A model generated the notes under the pieces. The model made no database searches. It was not told where the DNA came from and was given only the letters and a program-made list of their open reading frames with translations. Positions 1 to 10,113 of a stretch of DNA of 64,000 bases are shown here, piece by piece. The stretch's first letter is position 1; every line of letters begins with the position of its first letter. The DNA is from Anaspis maculata (Eukaryota > Arthropoda > Insecta > Coleoptera > Scraptiidae). The position numbers and the translations under genes were made by a program. Location: positions 59,765,416-59,829,415 of the forward strand of contig OX421966.1 of the NCBI GenBank assembly GCA_949128115.1, in the 5' to 3' direction.

Positions 1-362
1 TCTTTTCAGAATTGAACGCCGAATTCAATACTTTCAACGGTTTTCGAAAATATCCAGTGGCGTAGAAAGTAGGGGGGCAAGAGGGTTAGTACCCCCCATA
101 TCTACGGCACTGCGTCATTCTGACAGAATTTTTTTCAAGAAATCACTGGAGACGTGTTTGTTAATTATATGTGCAAAATTTGAGCAAAATCCGTCAAGCT
201 CTTCAAAAATTATCAAGAAAAAAACAATTTTTTTCTGCAACTTTGAAGGCCTGTAACTTTTTTAATATGCATTTCAGATATGTATTTTTTGGGGTGAGTC
301 GACTTCTTCTTTTATCCTCTATCAGCCTGCAAAGTTTGTCGACTAAAACCTGGACCACCCTG
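1..362. repeat. Right part of a foldback (FB-B) element
   Basis: This segment resembles the right halves of the better preserved foldbacks at 23644-24705 and 24706-25860. It shares their order of motifs: a clause near a mixed G/C tract (about 75-100), an A/T-rich block, and an outward-facing end reading CCACCCTGTATA at about 354-365. Its left half lies outside the window. No coding capacity is evident; the short open frames here are interrupted repeat sequence. The assignment rests on shared motif order rather than a computed alignment. Confidence 0.5.
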
Positions 363-910
363 TATATAGGCTGGTTCAGATTCAACCTTGAATATTTTGA
401 GACAATATGATAATATGCCCCTCACTCGCTTACTACGTAAGAAACAGGGTGTCAAAATCCATTTTTTTTCCGGTTTTTTAACATTGATAACTCATGAACA
501 ATTTTATGAAATTCATCCCAATTTAGCCTAGATTAGCTTGCAAAGCATTTCTACCTGCCTGTCAAGTGTCACTGGAATCCAACCATCAGTGACATCGGAG
601 TTATACAAGGGCCGGCTGCTGAAGAAAATAATGATGAAAAATTAGTTGGGTTTGATTAAAACCTTGATTAAAACTTGACATGCAGGTAGGCACTGTCTGC
701 AAACTAACCTAGGCTAAATTAGGGCGAATTTCATTGAACCGTTGATGAGTTGTTTATTGAAAAAAAAAATTAAATGAACTTCAACACCCTGTATCTTTGT
801 TAGGAAGCGCGTGGGGGGCGTATTGGTATTGTCGAATATTTTCCGAATGAGAAAGATGATGAGAATATCTTGTCAAAATATTCGATGCTGAATCTGAACC
901 ACCCTGTATA
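363..910. repeat. Diverged foldback (palindromic) element
   Basis: The two halves are inverted copies. GGTTCAGATTCA near 373 is matched in reverse near 889-900, and CAGGGTGT near 446 is matched by ACACCCTG near 784. The inner arms with AATTTAGCCTAG near 522 and its complement near 707 also pair. The centre is near 620-640. The right end reads CCACCCTGTATA. The left end abuts the preceding repeat at a shared TATA. The halves have diverged, so the element is old. No transposase frame is present. Confidence 0.6.
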
Positions 911-1207
911 GGAATTTATTTTGAAAAATTCCGCCTTCTAAGCAATTTGAGCTGCACATCAATATGCTATATCAATAGAAATTCAAATACTTGATGATGT
1001 AAACATTTTCAGAATATTTTAAAAAGCCAAAAAGGGAACGGAACGGCAAGATAGTGCTGATGAGTTCTTAAGAAGGACACTACGTGCGTCTCCATTTTTG
1101 GAAACTTTTTTTTTCATCGGCATTTTCAACGATTGATGATTTTTAGTTTGTTATTAATAAATTAGCATTATTTGTATTATTATTTCTGAAGCTGTGAGAC
1201 TACAAAC
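911..1207. other. No feature recognised
   Basis: AT-rich sequence without a convincing gene, RNA or repeat structure. Confidence 0.4.
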
Positions 1208-1497
1208 ATGGACTATACTTACAATTCCAGCGACTCCTGCGATCAAAGTTCCTGTCCTCAAAGAGCCGCACCGGCAGAATGTCTTGAGTATAGTCATTGT
1301 GACGGACTATATCTGGAAATGCAGAAAGTTACGAAATTAATTATTTGAATTTGAAAATTGTTCAATTTTATTTCATTCAATTTTCTAAATGATGATTTTT
1401 TTCCAATTTCTTGCAGTACTGCACCAATAAATGCCTCGGCTCGTTCTCCTCACAAAAGTCATGCAACAGTACTGGAACAGCGCATTGCGATCAAAAG
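1208..1497 (+). CDS. Candidate two-exon Cys-rich coding fragment, unknown
   Basis: Two short open segments join in phase across a possible 89-bp intron. Exon a (ATG at 1208, or an acceptor at 1230/1231) runs to 1327. Exon b runs 1417-1497 behind a good acceptor (TTTCTTGCAG) and ends at an AAAAG|GTGAAAG donor. The joined frame stays open and holds eight cysteines in about 60 residues, including CDQSSC, HCDG, YCTNKC and HCDQK. The ATG at 1208 has A at -3 and G at +4, with an in-frame stop not far upstream. I do not recognise the family. The exon a donor (GTTACG) is weak, no further exon in phase was found, and no signal peptide is visible. It could be a piece of an extracellular Cys-rich domain or a chance frame. 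Confidence 0.3.
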
Positions 1498-1910
1498 GTG
1501 AAAGAACTTGAGGATATTACCTCTGCTACCACGAATCATAATATTATACACATCAAATATTTGCTTTTTTAAATCCACTAAAAACTCAACAGGACTCGGA
1601 GGATATGTGTCTATGTGTATTTGTGTGTTTAAAAATAGCCGCCTCGCCTTTCCACCTTTGAAAAGCACCATCAACAAACAATTTTCGCGTTTCCGGCCCC
1701 TCTCACGCTTGGCTGCTTGAAATATCAGCGGGAAGAGATACCTCCATTTAATACCTTTATGACTGCATTAACCCAATTTCAAATATAGGGACAGGGCATC
1801 AAGGTGATGATGGTATACAGGGGGAAATGGAACATCATCTTTTCGACATTTCAAATGATTGATCAGTATTATACATGTGTACTGGTAGGTACAATCCAGT
1901 GTGCGTTGGT
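1498..1910. other. No feature recognised
   Basis: Intergenic or intronic sequence after the Cys-rich candidate exons. No repeat boundary or RNA gene is visible. Confidence 0.35.
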
Positions 1911-3150
1911 AACAAAATTGGTTGTGTCACCCCAAAACTTTCCCGACTAGTTTCCAGGAACCTATGGAAATTTTTGTTCGAAACGTCCTTCGGGTGGGGA
2001 GTTGGAGTTGAAGGGAAAGATTGAAAATAATTTGCAGGAAATGAAAACTTTTGTCAAGAAAATTCAAATTTTACGGGAAAACCCCAAATCTTATTCCAAA
2101 TCATCTTATTGTGAAAATCGCCCATTAAGGCTTCACTTCAACCTCCATCATTTAAGTTCGGTCTCGAAAACCCAGGCCGGTTTCACATTTTCAACCGGAA
2201 AATTCCCGGGAAATTGGAGGAAAAATTGTTGGGAAATGTTCTAAAACCGGTTACCTCTTGTGTAAAAAAAAATGGTAAAAACCTCTTCACGGGATAAAAC
2301 GTTGGAAAATTTACAGTTTTTCCAGAGAGGAAAACTCGAAAACCGTGGGTCCGACTCCAAAAGTTTTTTCTATACAAAAATTAATTTAATCTATTCTCCA
2401 ACTTCCAGCCCCAGCATGTTTGCACCTGAAATGAATTTTTCGTGTCGAATTTTACACTGCACTTTTTCAAATTCACGGAATGTGCAAATTTCATTTTGAA
2501 AAAATTACCTGCATCAAGAGCGAGTCGTCTTGGTCAAAATACGGACGAGAGGCCCATTCGGGTGGCAACGACTAGGAGAAATTTTGAAGTCATAACGTCC
2601 GACTGGAGAATGCTGGAAAACTTCAACGACTCTTTTATTGTGCTTCCTGCCAAATTTGATTCCACTCCATCGGATAGATTTTGAATAATTAAATGGCACA
2701 GTTTCAAACTTTGACATTTTTATTATTTGACAGATGGCAGACAGGGTAACACCTTACACTGTTCTGAATACAGTTTTTCAAGGACTTTCAAATGACATAT
2801 TGCAAGTCAAGCTCCGTGAGATATAGCTTTCGACATCTGCTAATACTGGCACTTCTGTTTGACAGACAACAGCCAAAAACGAATGAGCTCATTTCAGAGA
2901 AAAATCATATCTGCATGACGAATTTCAAGTCGATCGGATCAACGGTTTGGCAGTTATCTTGAAATATCACACTGATTACAGACACATCCACAGACAGACA
3001 GACACAAAGACAGACCGACATTATTCTGAAAATGATGGTCTGAGGTCTTGGGGGACCTCAAAATAAATATATCTGGCGAAATTTCAAATTTTTTCTGTGC
3101 GATTACAATATTTTCCATTCTATGTTGATGTGGGGGCCGGGAAAGTAAAA
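1911..3150 (+). repeat. Dispersed repeat R12, copy 1
   Basis: A direct, diverged copy of 11800-12890. Shared landmarks in order are GTGTCACCCCAAA, TTTCCCGACTAGT, CGAAACGTCC, a middle section with TTTCAAGTCGATCGGATCAA, a GACAGACAGACA run near 2990-3010, GGGACCTCAAAAT, and an end reading GGCCGGGAAAGTAAAA. There are no terminal inverted repeats and the two copies end at the same A-rich 3' terminus, as a retroposed element might. No reverse transcriptase motif is present. Class uncertain. Confidence 0.65.
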
Positions 3151-3242
3151 GACATATCAGGAGCCACTGTCGTGAAGGAGCCAACACGTACTTGATTAAC
3201 TAGTAACGATGGTTTTGACATAAACTTCAAACGTCAGATTTT

Positions 3243-3360
3243 TCATTTCAATAATTTCGCTTTTTGTAGTCCGAGCCAATTTTCTTCAGTTTTCAAACCA
3301 CTGTGACATCTCTCACAGAAGAAAGTCTTGAAAGCACCATTGGTTTCGTAATAGAAATCT
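3243..3360 (-). CDS. Candidate 3'-terminal exon, unknown protein
   Basis: On the minus strand an acceptor (ATCGCACAG, 3363-3361) is followed by an open segment to a TGA at 3245-3243. It reads as about 38 residues, beginning DFYYETNGAFKTFFCERC and ending LGLQKAKLLK. The composition (aromatic, charged, a CxxC pair) looks more like protein than repeat, and it lies outside the flanking repeat. I do not recognise the family and found no matching upstream exon. It could equally be a fragment of a transposon protein or a chance frame. Confidence 0.25.
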
Positions 3361-4709
3361 CTGTGCGATAATCAAAATGCAAGCAGCTCTATAATACCTA
3401 TGTATCAGCATAAAGCAGTCCTGAATTGTAAATACCACGTGAAACTTCCAAAACTATACATAGAAATAATAGCAAAACTTACAGGATGGGGCGGTTTTAA
3501 AAGAATATACGTAGTAATTGCATCTATTTCTGTTACACCCTGTATACTTCACGCATACATCGCACATCAATAAAATTTTGAGGTGCACGGTCTTGTGTCC
3601 GATCGGTATTCATGATCTTCACATCTAAAAGTAAATTATTGGGTATTTATTTCAGTCGATACTGCGAGACTTTAGTCTTTATTCTGGAAGTAAAAGTAAG
3701 TGAGAACTACTTTAGCTTTTCAAACAAAAAATGTCTGATCAGGTAGATCGCACATAATATACTGAAATGACATCTTCTAGATGCACAGTTTTTTTTCGCA
3801 AAAAAATCTGATAATTCAACAGGAATGCTGGAGTGAGGGAGATACGGAGGAGGAAGCGGCTAGCCTTGCCCATTTCACCAATGGTAATGGTACTGTGACG
3901 TCATGGTAATGAAAACTTCAGGTCTAGGTCACGAAGTTGGCAAGGTATTGTGAATAAACAAGACCACGAGCAATAGGTCTCGCGGTAGTAGAAAGAAAAG
4001 GAAAATAAGGCCAACCGACGGCGTGGGTGTTGGAAGTGTTGGATGGCTTGATCAGCGAGCTGGGAATCGGTGGAAATGTCGCTGATGAAATGTTAAAAAT
4101 TCGCATGATGAAGAATTTGCCAGAGAAAGCGTTTAAAATATTATTGGAAATTGCGAGGAAAATTGTTAGAACCGTGTGCCATAAGGTATACAGCAACAGA
4201 GTGTATTGCGCCCAGACCAGACCCATATGGGTAATGAAAATAATATACTTATATTGCGCAAGCATCAGAGGTATCTACCTAGTTAGTTAGAGAATGTACG
4301 CGTTTCATTGATCTGTTATAATGATTGGTATATGTATACTTAGGTATTACCTTATTAAATTACGTGCGTCTACTTTGAACGGGTCAGATCAAGGATTCCA
4401 TACTGGGACGATTTAAATTGAACGCAAAATGATTGCTTCTTCTTGAAATGTGGAATAAATTCAACTGCAGTATCTCGAAGCATTATTTCGGACTTTTAAA
4501 ATAACTTGGTAGTTGATGTGGATAAATGCCTTTCTGATGTTAATATCATCCATCAACTGTACATTGTTTGTTTGCTTGATTACATTCAATTTATTGGATG
4601 ACGTTGACTATTTTATGAGATTTGATCAATTTCAACTTCAAAGATGATGGTTTGGTTTTTGGAAACATAGATATTCATTGGAATTATCTAAGGAAGGATT
4701 ATTGTGACC
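3361..4709. other. Mostly unassigned; short frame at 4027-4290
   Basis: This stretch has a lone CACCCTGTATAC terminus near 3536. An 87-residue plus-strand frame (4027-4290) has a protein-like first half (EMLKIRMMKNLPEKAFKILL) that faintly resembles retroelement Gag helices and then degrades. No start context, splice sites or second exon support a gene. Confidence 0.3.
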
Positions 4710-4769
4710 TTAACAAATATATTTACACCTTAAAGTTTCGCCTATGAGAACTCTAAAAAAATGCAGCAG

Positions 4770-4905
4770 CTTCGTTGATGGATCATCAGGCAAGCTCACG
4801 AACGGCTCCTCCGCCAATTGTACGAGTTTATAGCTTACCCTCAAGTCGGAGTCTCCGGGTTTGTGGCTTATTCGCGAGTCAAAGTCTCCCGCGAATATCG
4901 TAATA
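4770..4905 (-). repeat. 33-bp-unit repeat, minus copy
   Basis: Read on the minus strand, two tandem units of about 33 bp each begin GGAGACT and continue to AAGC or AAGCCA followed by AAAC. After them comes ACTCGTACAATTGGCGGAGG. The same sequence occurs on the plus strand at about 6715-6850. Translated it gives GDFDSR-like text, but no wider endonuclease domain is visible. Confidence 0.5.
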
Positions 4906-5239
4906 AAATAATCTTGCGTATCTTTCAAATGGTTGAACCGAGTGCGTTGCTTCGCTAATCGAATCTTATCTTCATCTCCAATTAGGTATCTATTATAATC
5001 TAGGAATAAGTCCGGTGGAATTGATTCCGTAACACTTTATTTCTCACTAATCCAGCTCCGCATTCTTGAAAATATCATGTTCTTATGTAAAAATGCAATT
5101 TTGACTCCCTTGTCACTGCGCACGCAAGTTGCTAATTTTCAATAATTATGTAAATTGAACAGTTTTTTTTTCAAAATTACCCGAATATACAATTCTGGAA
5201 AAATACGAATAAAATTCGATGAAATTCGAACTATCGATG

Positions 5240-6480
5240 AGCAAATCACAAAATGGGAATTACAGCGAAAAAACCTATAAGTGAAAAAATTCGACAAAGA
5301 CACAAAAAAAGAATGGAAATGAAAAACCTTTCTAGTTTCGATTTTCCAAAATATTTCAGTGAACCGTTAGTTACAGGCAGAACTATGGTTGATCAACTTG
5401 AAACACCTAGAAAACCAATTTCTGTTGGGAAATCATGCGTTTTCTAGGGTTCAAATTTTTAGACCCTTGCAGTGGTGCTTTCAAGATGTTTTTCTAATAT
5501 TTGGAATCAAATATCTCGGCAACTAAGCTTCTAATGATGATATTGCAAGAGTAAATTTTTTTTCCAAATTAAACGCAGAATTCGAAAAATTTGAAATTCC
5601 GAACGATTGTCAAAAATAGCTTCGGGGATGAAACCAGAGGTAAAAAGAGGCGAGTACGCCCTATTATCTACGCCCCTGATGGAAAATTTGAATAGAACGC
5701 GTTATTATTGCTGAATATAGATTCATTGAAGTACATTGTGGTTCAAGTTTGATCAAAAACGGTTTAAAAGTTATGGTAAAAAAAACAATTTCAAAAAGTC
5801 AAATATTCAACACCCTGTATGTTTTCAAGGGAGCATTTTTTTAGGACCATGGGTTTCTTGATTCTTCGATTTCATTTTTGATAGGGAATCATATCTCGAA
5901 GTTTTAACAACCAGCACCTGACACCCTGTAGAGGCTTTGTTTTTGAGAAATTTGTGTTTGAACTTCTGAAACATCTCAAAAACACTCTGATTTATCGATT
6001 GAAACAGATTTTCTACGGGTCTAAGTCAACAAATCGCCATTTTTTGCTGAGGAACAACAAGTTTTGAGGGAGAAATTTTTTATGATTTCTCAAGTGGTAC
6101 CTAATTTAAAGATGTTTTCCAAGTTTCAAGCCCAAATATTTCGAAAACGAAACCTCTCACAGAAATTTCAATTTTGCTGAAATAACTTTTTTTGAATTGA
6201 ACGTAAAATTCAAAAATACATAGTTAGGGTGGTGAAAAATAGGAGGAAAGGGAAGTGCACACCTAAATATATTCGCCCCGACTTTTTTTTTTAATAAAAC
6301 GCGTTCTCGTTGTTTGATACAGACTTGTTTTAGTAAATTATCAAATTTGATCAAGATCGGTTGAACGGGAAGAAAAAGTTACGCTAGAAAAAGTTTATAA
6401 AAAATCAACTCCAACGAACAGTAGGGTGTTACACTTTTTTATAGATATTCCAGGAAATGATAGAGCATCTTAAAAAAGTA
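5240..6480. repeat. Degenerate FB-B foldback copies
   Basis: At least two worn copies share the landmarks of the 23.6-25.9 kb foldbacks: GAACGCGTTATTATTG near 5696, CACCCTGTA ends near 5812 and 5923, and CCCAAATATTTCGAAAACGAA near 6131. Boundaries are unclear, and the copies run into each other near 5870-5930. Confidence 0.45.
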
Positions 6481-6714
6481 CTTTCTATAAAAAAAAAAAC
6501 ATAAAAAATTGATAGAAATGAAAAATAATTACAAATTTTCAAAAATAATCATTAGCATAGTTGACAGGAAGTGAAAAAAAGAGCCCCCAATATCCAAATA
6601 TTATTCATATATTTTCACACCAGTGTATGAATGTGACAAGTCAATATGACCAGCTTTGCATCAACTTAGGTACTTTGTATACCAAATTTAGTCAACATGT
6701 CATTTCGCTGGAAA

Positions 6715-6850
6715 CTCCGACTCTGGTGTAGCACACAAACCTGGAGACTTCAACTTTAGGGTGAGCCACGAACTCGTACAATTGGCGGAGGAGCCATTCA
6801 ACAGCTTGCCAAACTCATCAGCGAAGCAACTGGATTTTTAGAGCTCTCTC
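6715..6850 (+). repeat. 33-bp-unit repeat, plus copy
   Basis: Inverted counterpart of 4770-4905. It carries GGAGACTTCAACTTTAGGGT, then ACTCGTACAATTGGCGGAGG, and continues in parallel for about 60 bp. The two copies face opposite ways about 2 kb apart. Confidence 0.5.
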
Positions 6851-6879
6851 ATATGAAACTTGTAGATGTATGAAGAAAC

Positions 6880-7390
6880 ATATTTGTTTTGAAAATTGTA
6901 TGTATTATTGTCAAAAAATATTGTTGAGTAAACGGAGCTTGAGCAACGTTTATATACGGTTGATAATTATTTGAAAAACGCCTCTGGTTAAAAAATATAT
7001 AACGTTTTATTTCAATTTTTATGAGGATGTTCCCAATACGTAGGTACAAAGTAAAGCGCTAGATTATTGTAAAAAAAATGACCGTTGAATAATCAAAAGT
7101 TGAGAAACGGTTTAATGGTTCAAAAAAGTCTCCAGTTGAAAAATCAACGTTTTATTTCCAATTTTGTTGGAAACGTTTCTAGGACGTAAAAGCGCTATAA
7201 TTATTGTCAAGAAATTATCGCTAAATAAACGAAAATTAAAGAACGTTTAATTAGGTTAGTCATGATTCGAGAAACGTTTCTGTTTAGAAGATTTTGAACG
7301 TGCAACGTTTTAAAAACGTGCAAAGTAAAGCGTTATATTACTGTGAATAAGGAATGATCGTTGAATAAACGCGCAAGCGTTCCCTAAAAT
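6880..7390. repeat. Degenerate tandem array rich in AACGTT
   Basis: About four units of roughly 120-150 bp share the order: TATTGT(C)AA, TTGTTGA(G)TAAACG, AACGTTTA, AAACG(T)TTCT, and CAACGTTTTATTT. Units start near 6890, 7060, 7200 and 7330. There are no open frames. A looser AACGTT-rich stretch reappears at 7830-8110. Confidence 0.5.
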
Positions 7391-7661
7391 GTACCGCTTT
7401 CTCCAGTAAGTCACGGCGCCACCGAGAGGAGGCGCCCTGACTTATACCTCACCGCTTTGGCCAAAACCAGTTCAAGTGAATACATAAGCATATATCCGGG
7501 GGGAAAAACAGAGCCAAGGCACCTGATAAAGGTTAAATCAATGATGATAATGTGTAACCCACGAGTTAAAAGTTAATGATGAGTTGAAAAACCATAATAA
7601 AAATAAATAAATAAAATAACTCAATCTCATCAAGTTATCGAAGCAATCGAAGCTAAATATA

Positions 7662-7767
7662 GGCTGTCTGATTTTTACATGATGCTAATGGGCTGCGATT
7701 CTGGCCGCGATCGGCCGATGACGACCAGAAACACAGCCCACTAGGATCATGTTAAAATCAGACACCC
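7662..7767. mobile_element. 106-bp MITE with TATA flanks
   Basis: Imperfect terminal inverted repeats cover nearly the whole element: GGCTGTCTGATTTTTACATG on the left against GGGTGTCTGATTTTAACATG from the right. TATA flanks both sides (7658-7661 and 7768-7771), which fits a TA or TATA target duplication as made by Tc1/mariner- or PIF-like transposases. The family is not named. Confidence 0.75.
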
Positions 7768-7829
7768 TATACCAGCTAGTTATTCTAGGCGTAATGTTGT
7801 GTTTTCACAATTACTTGATTCCTTTCCGC

Positions 7830-8110
7830 GTTCTAGAGGTTGGATTTTTAGAAATTGTCCGTTCAACGCTTTGAAACCATTGAAGTTGATGTTTAAAAGA
7901 CGTTTGACAAGGCGTTTGACATCAGACTGTTAATCAGCGTCATGAACACAGTTGATTTAGCGTTACAAAGACGTTCTGAAAACGTTGAAGCTGAAGCATT
8001 TTATAAACGTTCAATACCTGTCAATAACCTTTGAGCACGCAACATAGGTACGTTATTTTTGACCGTTTTCGACGATTGAATTCCTACCTGTTTCAAACGT
8101 TTTATTAACG
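7830..8110. repeat. AACGTT-rich diverged repeat
   Basis: Repeated AACGTT and GACGTT words (for example near 7912, 7972, 7982 and 8008) resemble the array at 6880-7390. The unit structure is too worn to define. Confidence 0.35.
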
Positions 8111-8398
8111 ATATTGTGCTCCTCACTGAGTATCGTCTGCGGTCATATTCTACCACGTTACTAGCAAGGTATGACTTTTTTATTTATATGTAAAAAACTA
8201 TTGTCACAAAAAAAATCGCGTTTGACGATACCGAGGGGGCGAGGAAAAGGTTCTTGGAAAACTTCTTCTAGGAAATATCCGAGGAGGGCTCTTGCCCTCT
8301 AGGACCCCCAGATTTCTTTATAGGGCACAGTCAATGAGCCGAATAGTTGTGCCTAGGGGCGTCTATAAGCCTAACTTGATTGATCCTGTCAATAGTAC

Positions 8399-8513
8399 GG
8401 TTGCGGCCAAAATAAAGTGGACGACAACGTCAATGAGTTGGCTTGCTGTCATGCGACGTTCAGGCCAGAATCCTGAAAAATCTGTTAACTGTCGTCCACT
8501 TTAAAAAGGCCGC
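8399..8513. mobile_element. 115-bp hAT-like MITE with 8-bp target duplication
   Basis: The 8-bp AATAGTAC occurs on both sides (8391-8398 and 8514-8521). The ends carry inverted repeats around GCGGCC followed by an A/T run and AAAGTGGACGACA. An 8-bp duplication points to hAT-type mobilisation. No coding capacity. Confidence 0.75.
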
Positions 8514-8524
8514 AATAGTACCTG

Positions 8525-9221
8525 TACAGGTGATTCAAAAGTGTCGGACCATCTTGACGGTGCGTAATATGGGGGTGTAGTAGAGTGCTGGAAAGTTGTT
8601 GAAACAATTTTATGTCTTTTGATTTTGAAATTATGGAGGGAAAAAGGTTAGTCCTTCGATGGGTTCTATTTTCGTTGTTTCAAAAGATCTTGGTGAACTG
8701 TTTTTGAAAAAAACAATGAGTACAAAAATTCAACCTCCAAATCTATCATGAATTTTGGTTTTGTATACAGGGTGGGTCATCAATCCTGAAAATTATTTTG
8801 TTCTGGAAGTGCATGCAAACAGTCATGCACTTTCAGAACATGAACATGAACTCAGAACTTTTAGAAATGGTCCCATAATCTATGTAGATCACAATAAAAC
8901 ACAATTCATTTCGACAGAAATCTTTTGCCTCTGCTTTTTTTGGGAAAACTGAATTTTTGTAGTTTATGACTCACCCTGGTATAGAAAACAGAAATGCAAC
9001 ACAGATTTAGAGGTTAATTTTTTGTGCTCATCATTTTTGCATGAACAGTTTACTAAAATATTTTGAAACAACGAAAATACAAGCAATCAAAGGAGCAACC
9101 TTTGTTCCTCCATTACTTCAAAATTAAAAGACATAGAATTTTTTCAACAACTTTTCCGCACTCTACTATACCCCCATATTACGCAGCTTGAAGGTGGTCC
9201 GACACTTTTGAATCCCCTGTA
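8525..9221. mobile_element. Foldback element, about 700 bp
   Basis: Long inverted arms meet near 8826 at TGCATGCAAACAGTCATGCA. The outer ends are TACAGGTGATTCAAAAGTGT and its complement with one or two changes at 9200-9221. Inside, TATACAGGGTGGGTCAT (8762) and ATGACTCACCCTGGTATA (8966) form a second, inner pair of ends, so one palindrome sits in another. No transposase frame. Confidence 0.7.
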
Positions 9222-9464
9222 TATCGCCACAGGTATCACTGTAGGCGCTGTATAACTTTGACAGGAACGTCATGATTTTTGTCTGGAATGCATCATGACA
9301 ATAAACTGTGATCCTAAAAATCGAACTGTGGGTTTAACAAAAAAGATAATACGGTATCAGTTGATTCGCGATTTTTGTATGTCAGTTTGTAACTGACTGA
9401 TCAATGAAAATGAATAAAATGATGGTTTACCTGTCAATAGTGGAAAGATGATTGGTCTAGTACA

Positions 9465-10113
9465 GATTCAAGGAGTTTCTGATGCGACTGAAAAGTTGTT
9501 GATGGGAATCGGTTTTATTTTATTTTTTCTTCAAGTAGAAACTCCTCTAAAAAGAAAATGTACGGGCAATGCTGTCAGATTTTCAAAATTTTCAAAAATT
9601 GTTGAACATTTTAATTTTGTTCAAATATAAAATCTTTATTGCAGGAATGAAGTTTTGAAAATATATAAGATGATATAATAAAATTTAAAAGTTAGGTAAG
9701 TAAATTTTGTTTTTTGAAAATTTGAAAACTAGATAGCAACGCGCATACATCTTTCTTCAAGAAAGTCGCATGCCTAATTTGAATCTTCTATTTAAAAAAA
9801 AAAGCTAAAAATGGGTTTCCACTAATTCACTTTTTCATGTTTACGGGAAACCATTACGGGATAATTTTTTTGAAAATTGAAAGTTTGAATTTGACGTGCG
9901 ATTTTCTTGAAGAAAGATGTATACGCGATGCTATCTAGTTTTCAAATTTTCAAAAAACAAAATCAAAAGTTTTCAAAATTATTTGGAAATTGTAAAAATT
10001 TGATAGCACTGCTCATACATTTTTTTTTGGAGGAGATTCCACTTGAAGAAAGAAACAAAAATAAAACGATTTCCGTCAAAAACTTTTTTAGTCACATCAG
10101 AAACCCCTTTCAA
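9465..10113. mobile_element. Double palindrome (foldback)
   Basis: Outer arms (9465-9600 and 9985-10113) and inner arms (about 9717-9766 and 9902-9951) are each inverted pairs. The outer and inner arms also resemble each other: both carry a GATAGCA or GTCAGA word next to an A/T run and CATACAT. The result is two concentric hairpins. The short open frames here are arm sequence, not genes. Confidence 0.65.

Noticed and set aside
3656..3695. 40-bp micro-exon with a strong GTAAGTGAG donor, followed by an open segment at 3824-3909
   Set aside because: The phase does not continue from the 1417-1497 candidate exon and no known domain results.
4710..4928. LINE endonuclease frame suggested by the text AGDFDSR on the minus strand
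   Set aside because: The text comes from a 33-bp tandem unit, and no other endonuclease or RT motif adjoins it.
6880..7390. CRISPR-like spaced repeats
   Set aside because: Units are long and diverged without constant repeat and unique spacer structure; the genome is clearly eukaryotic.
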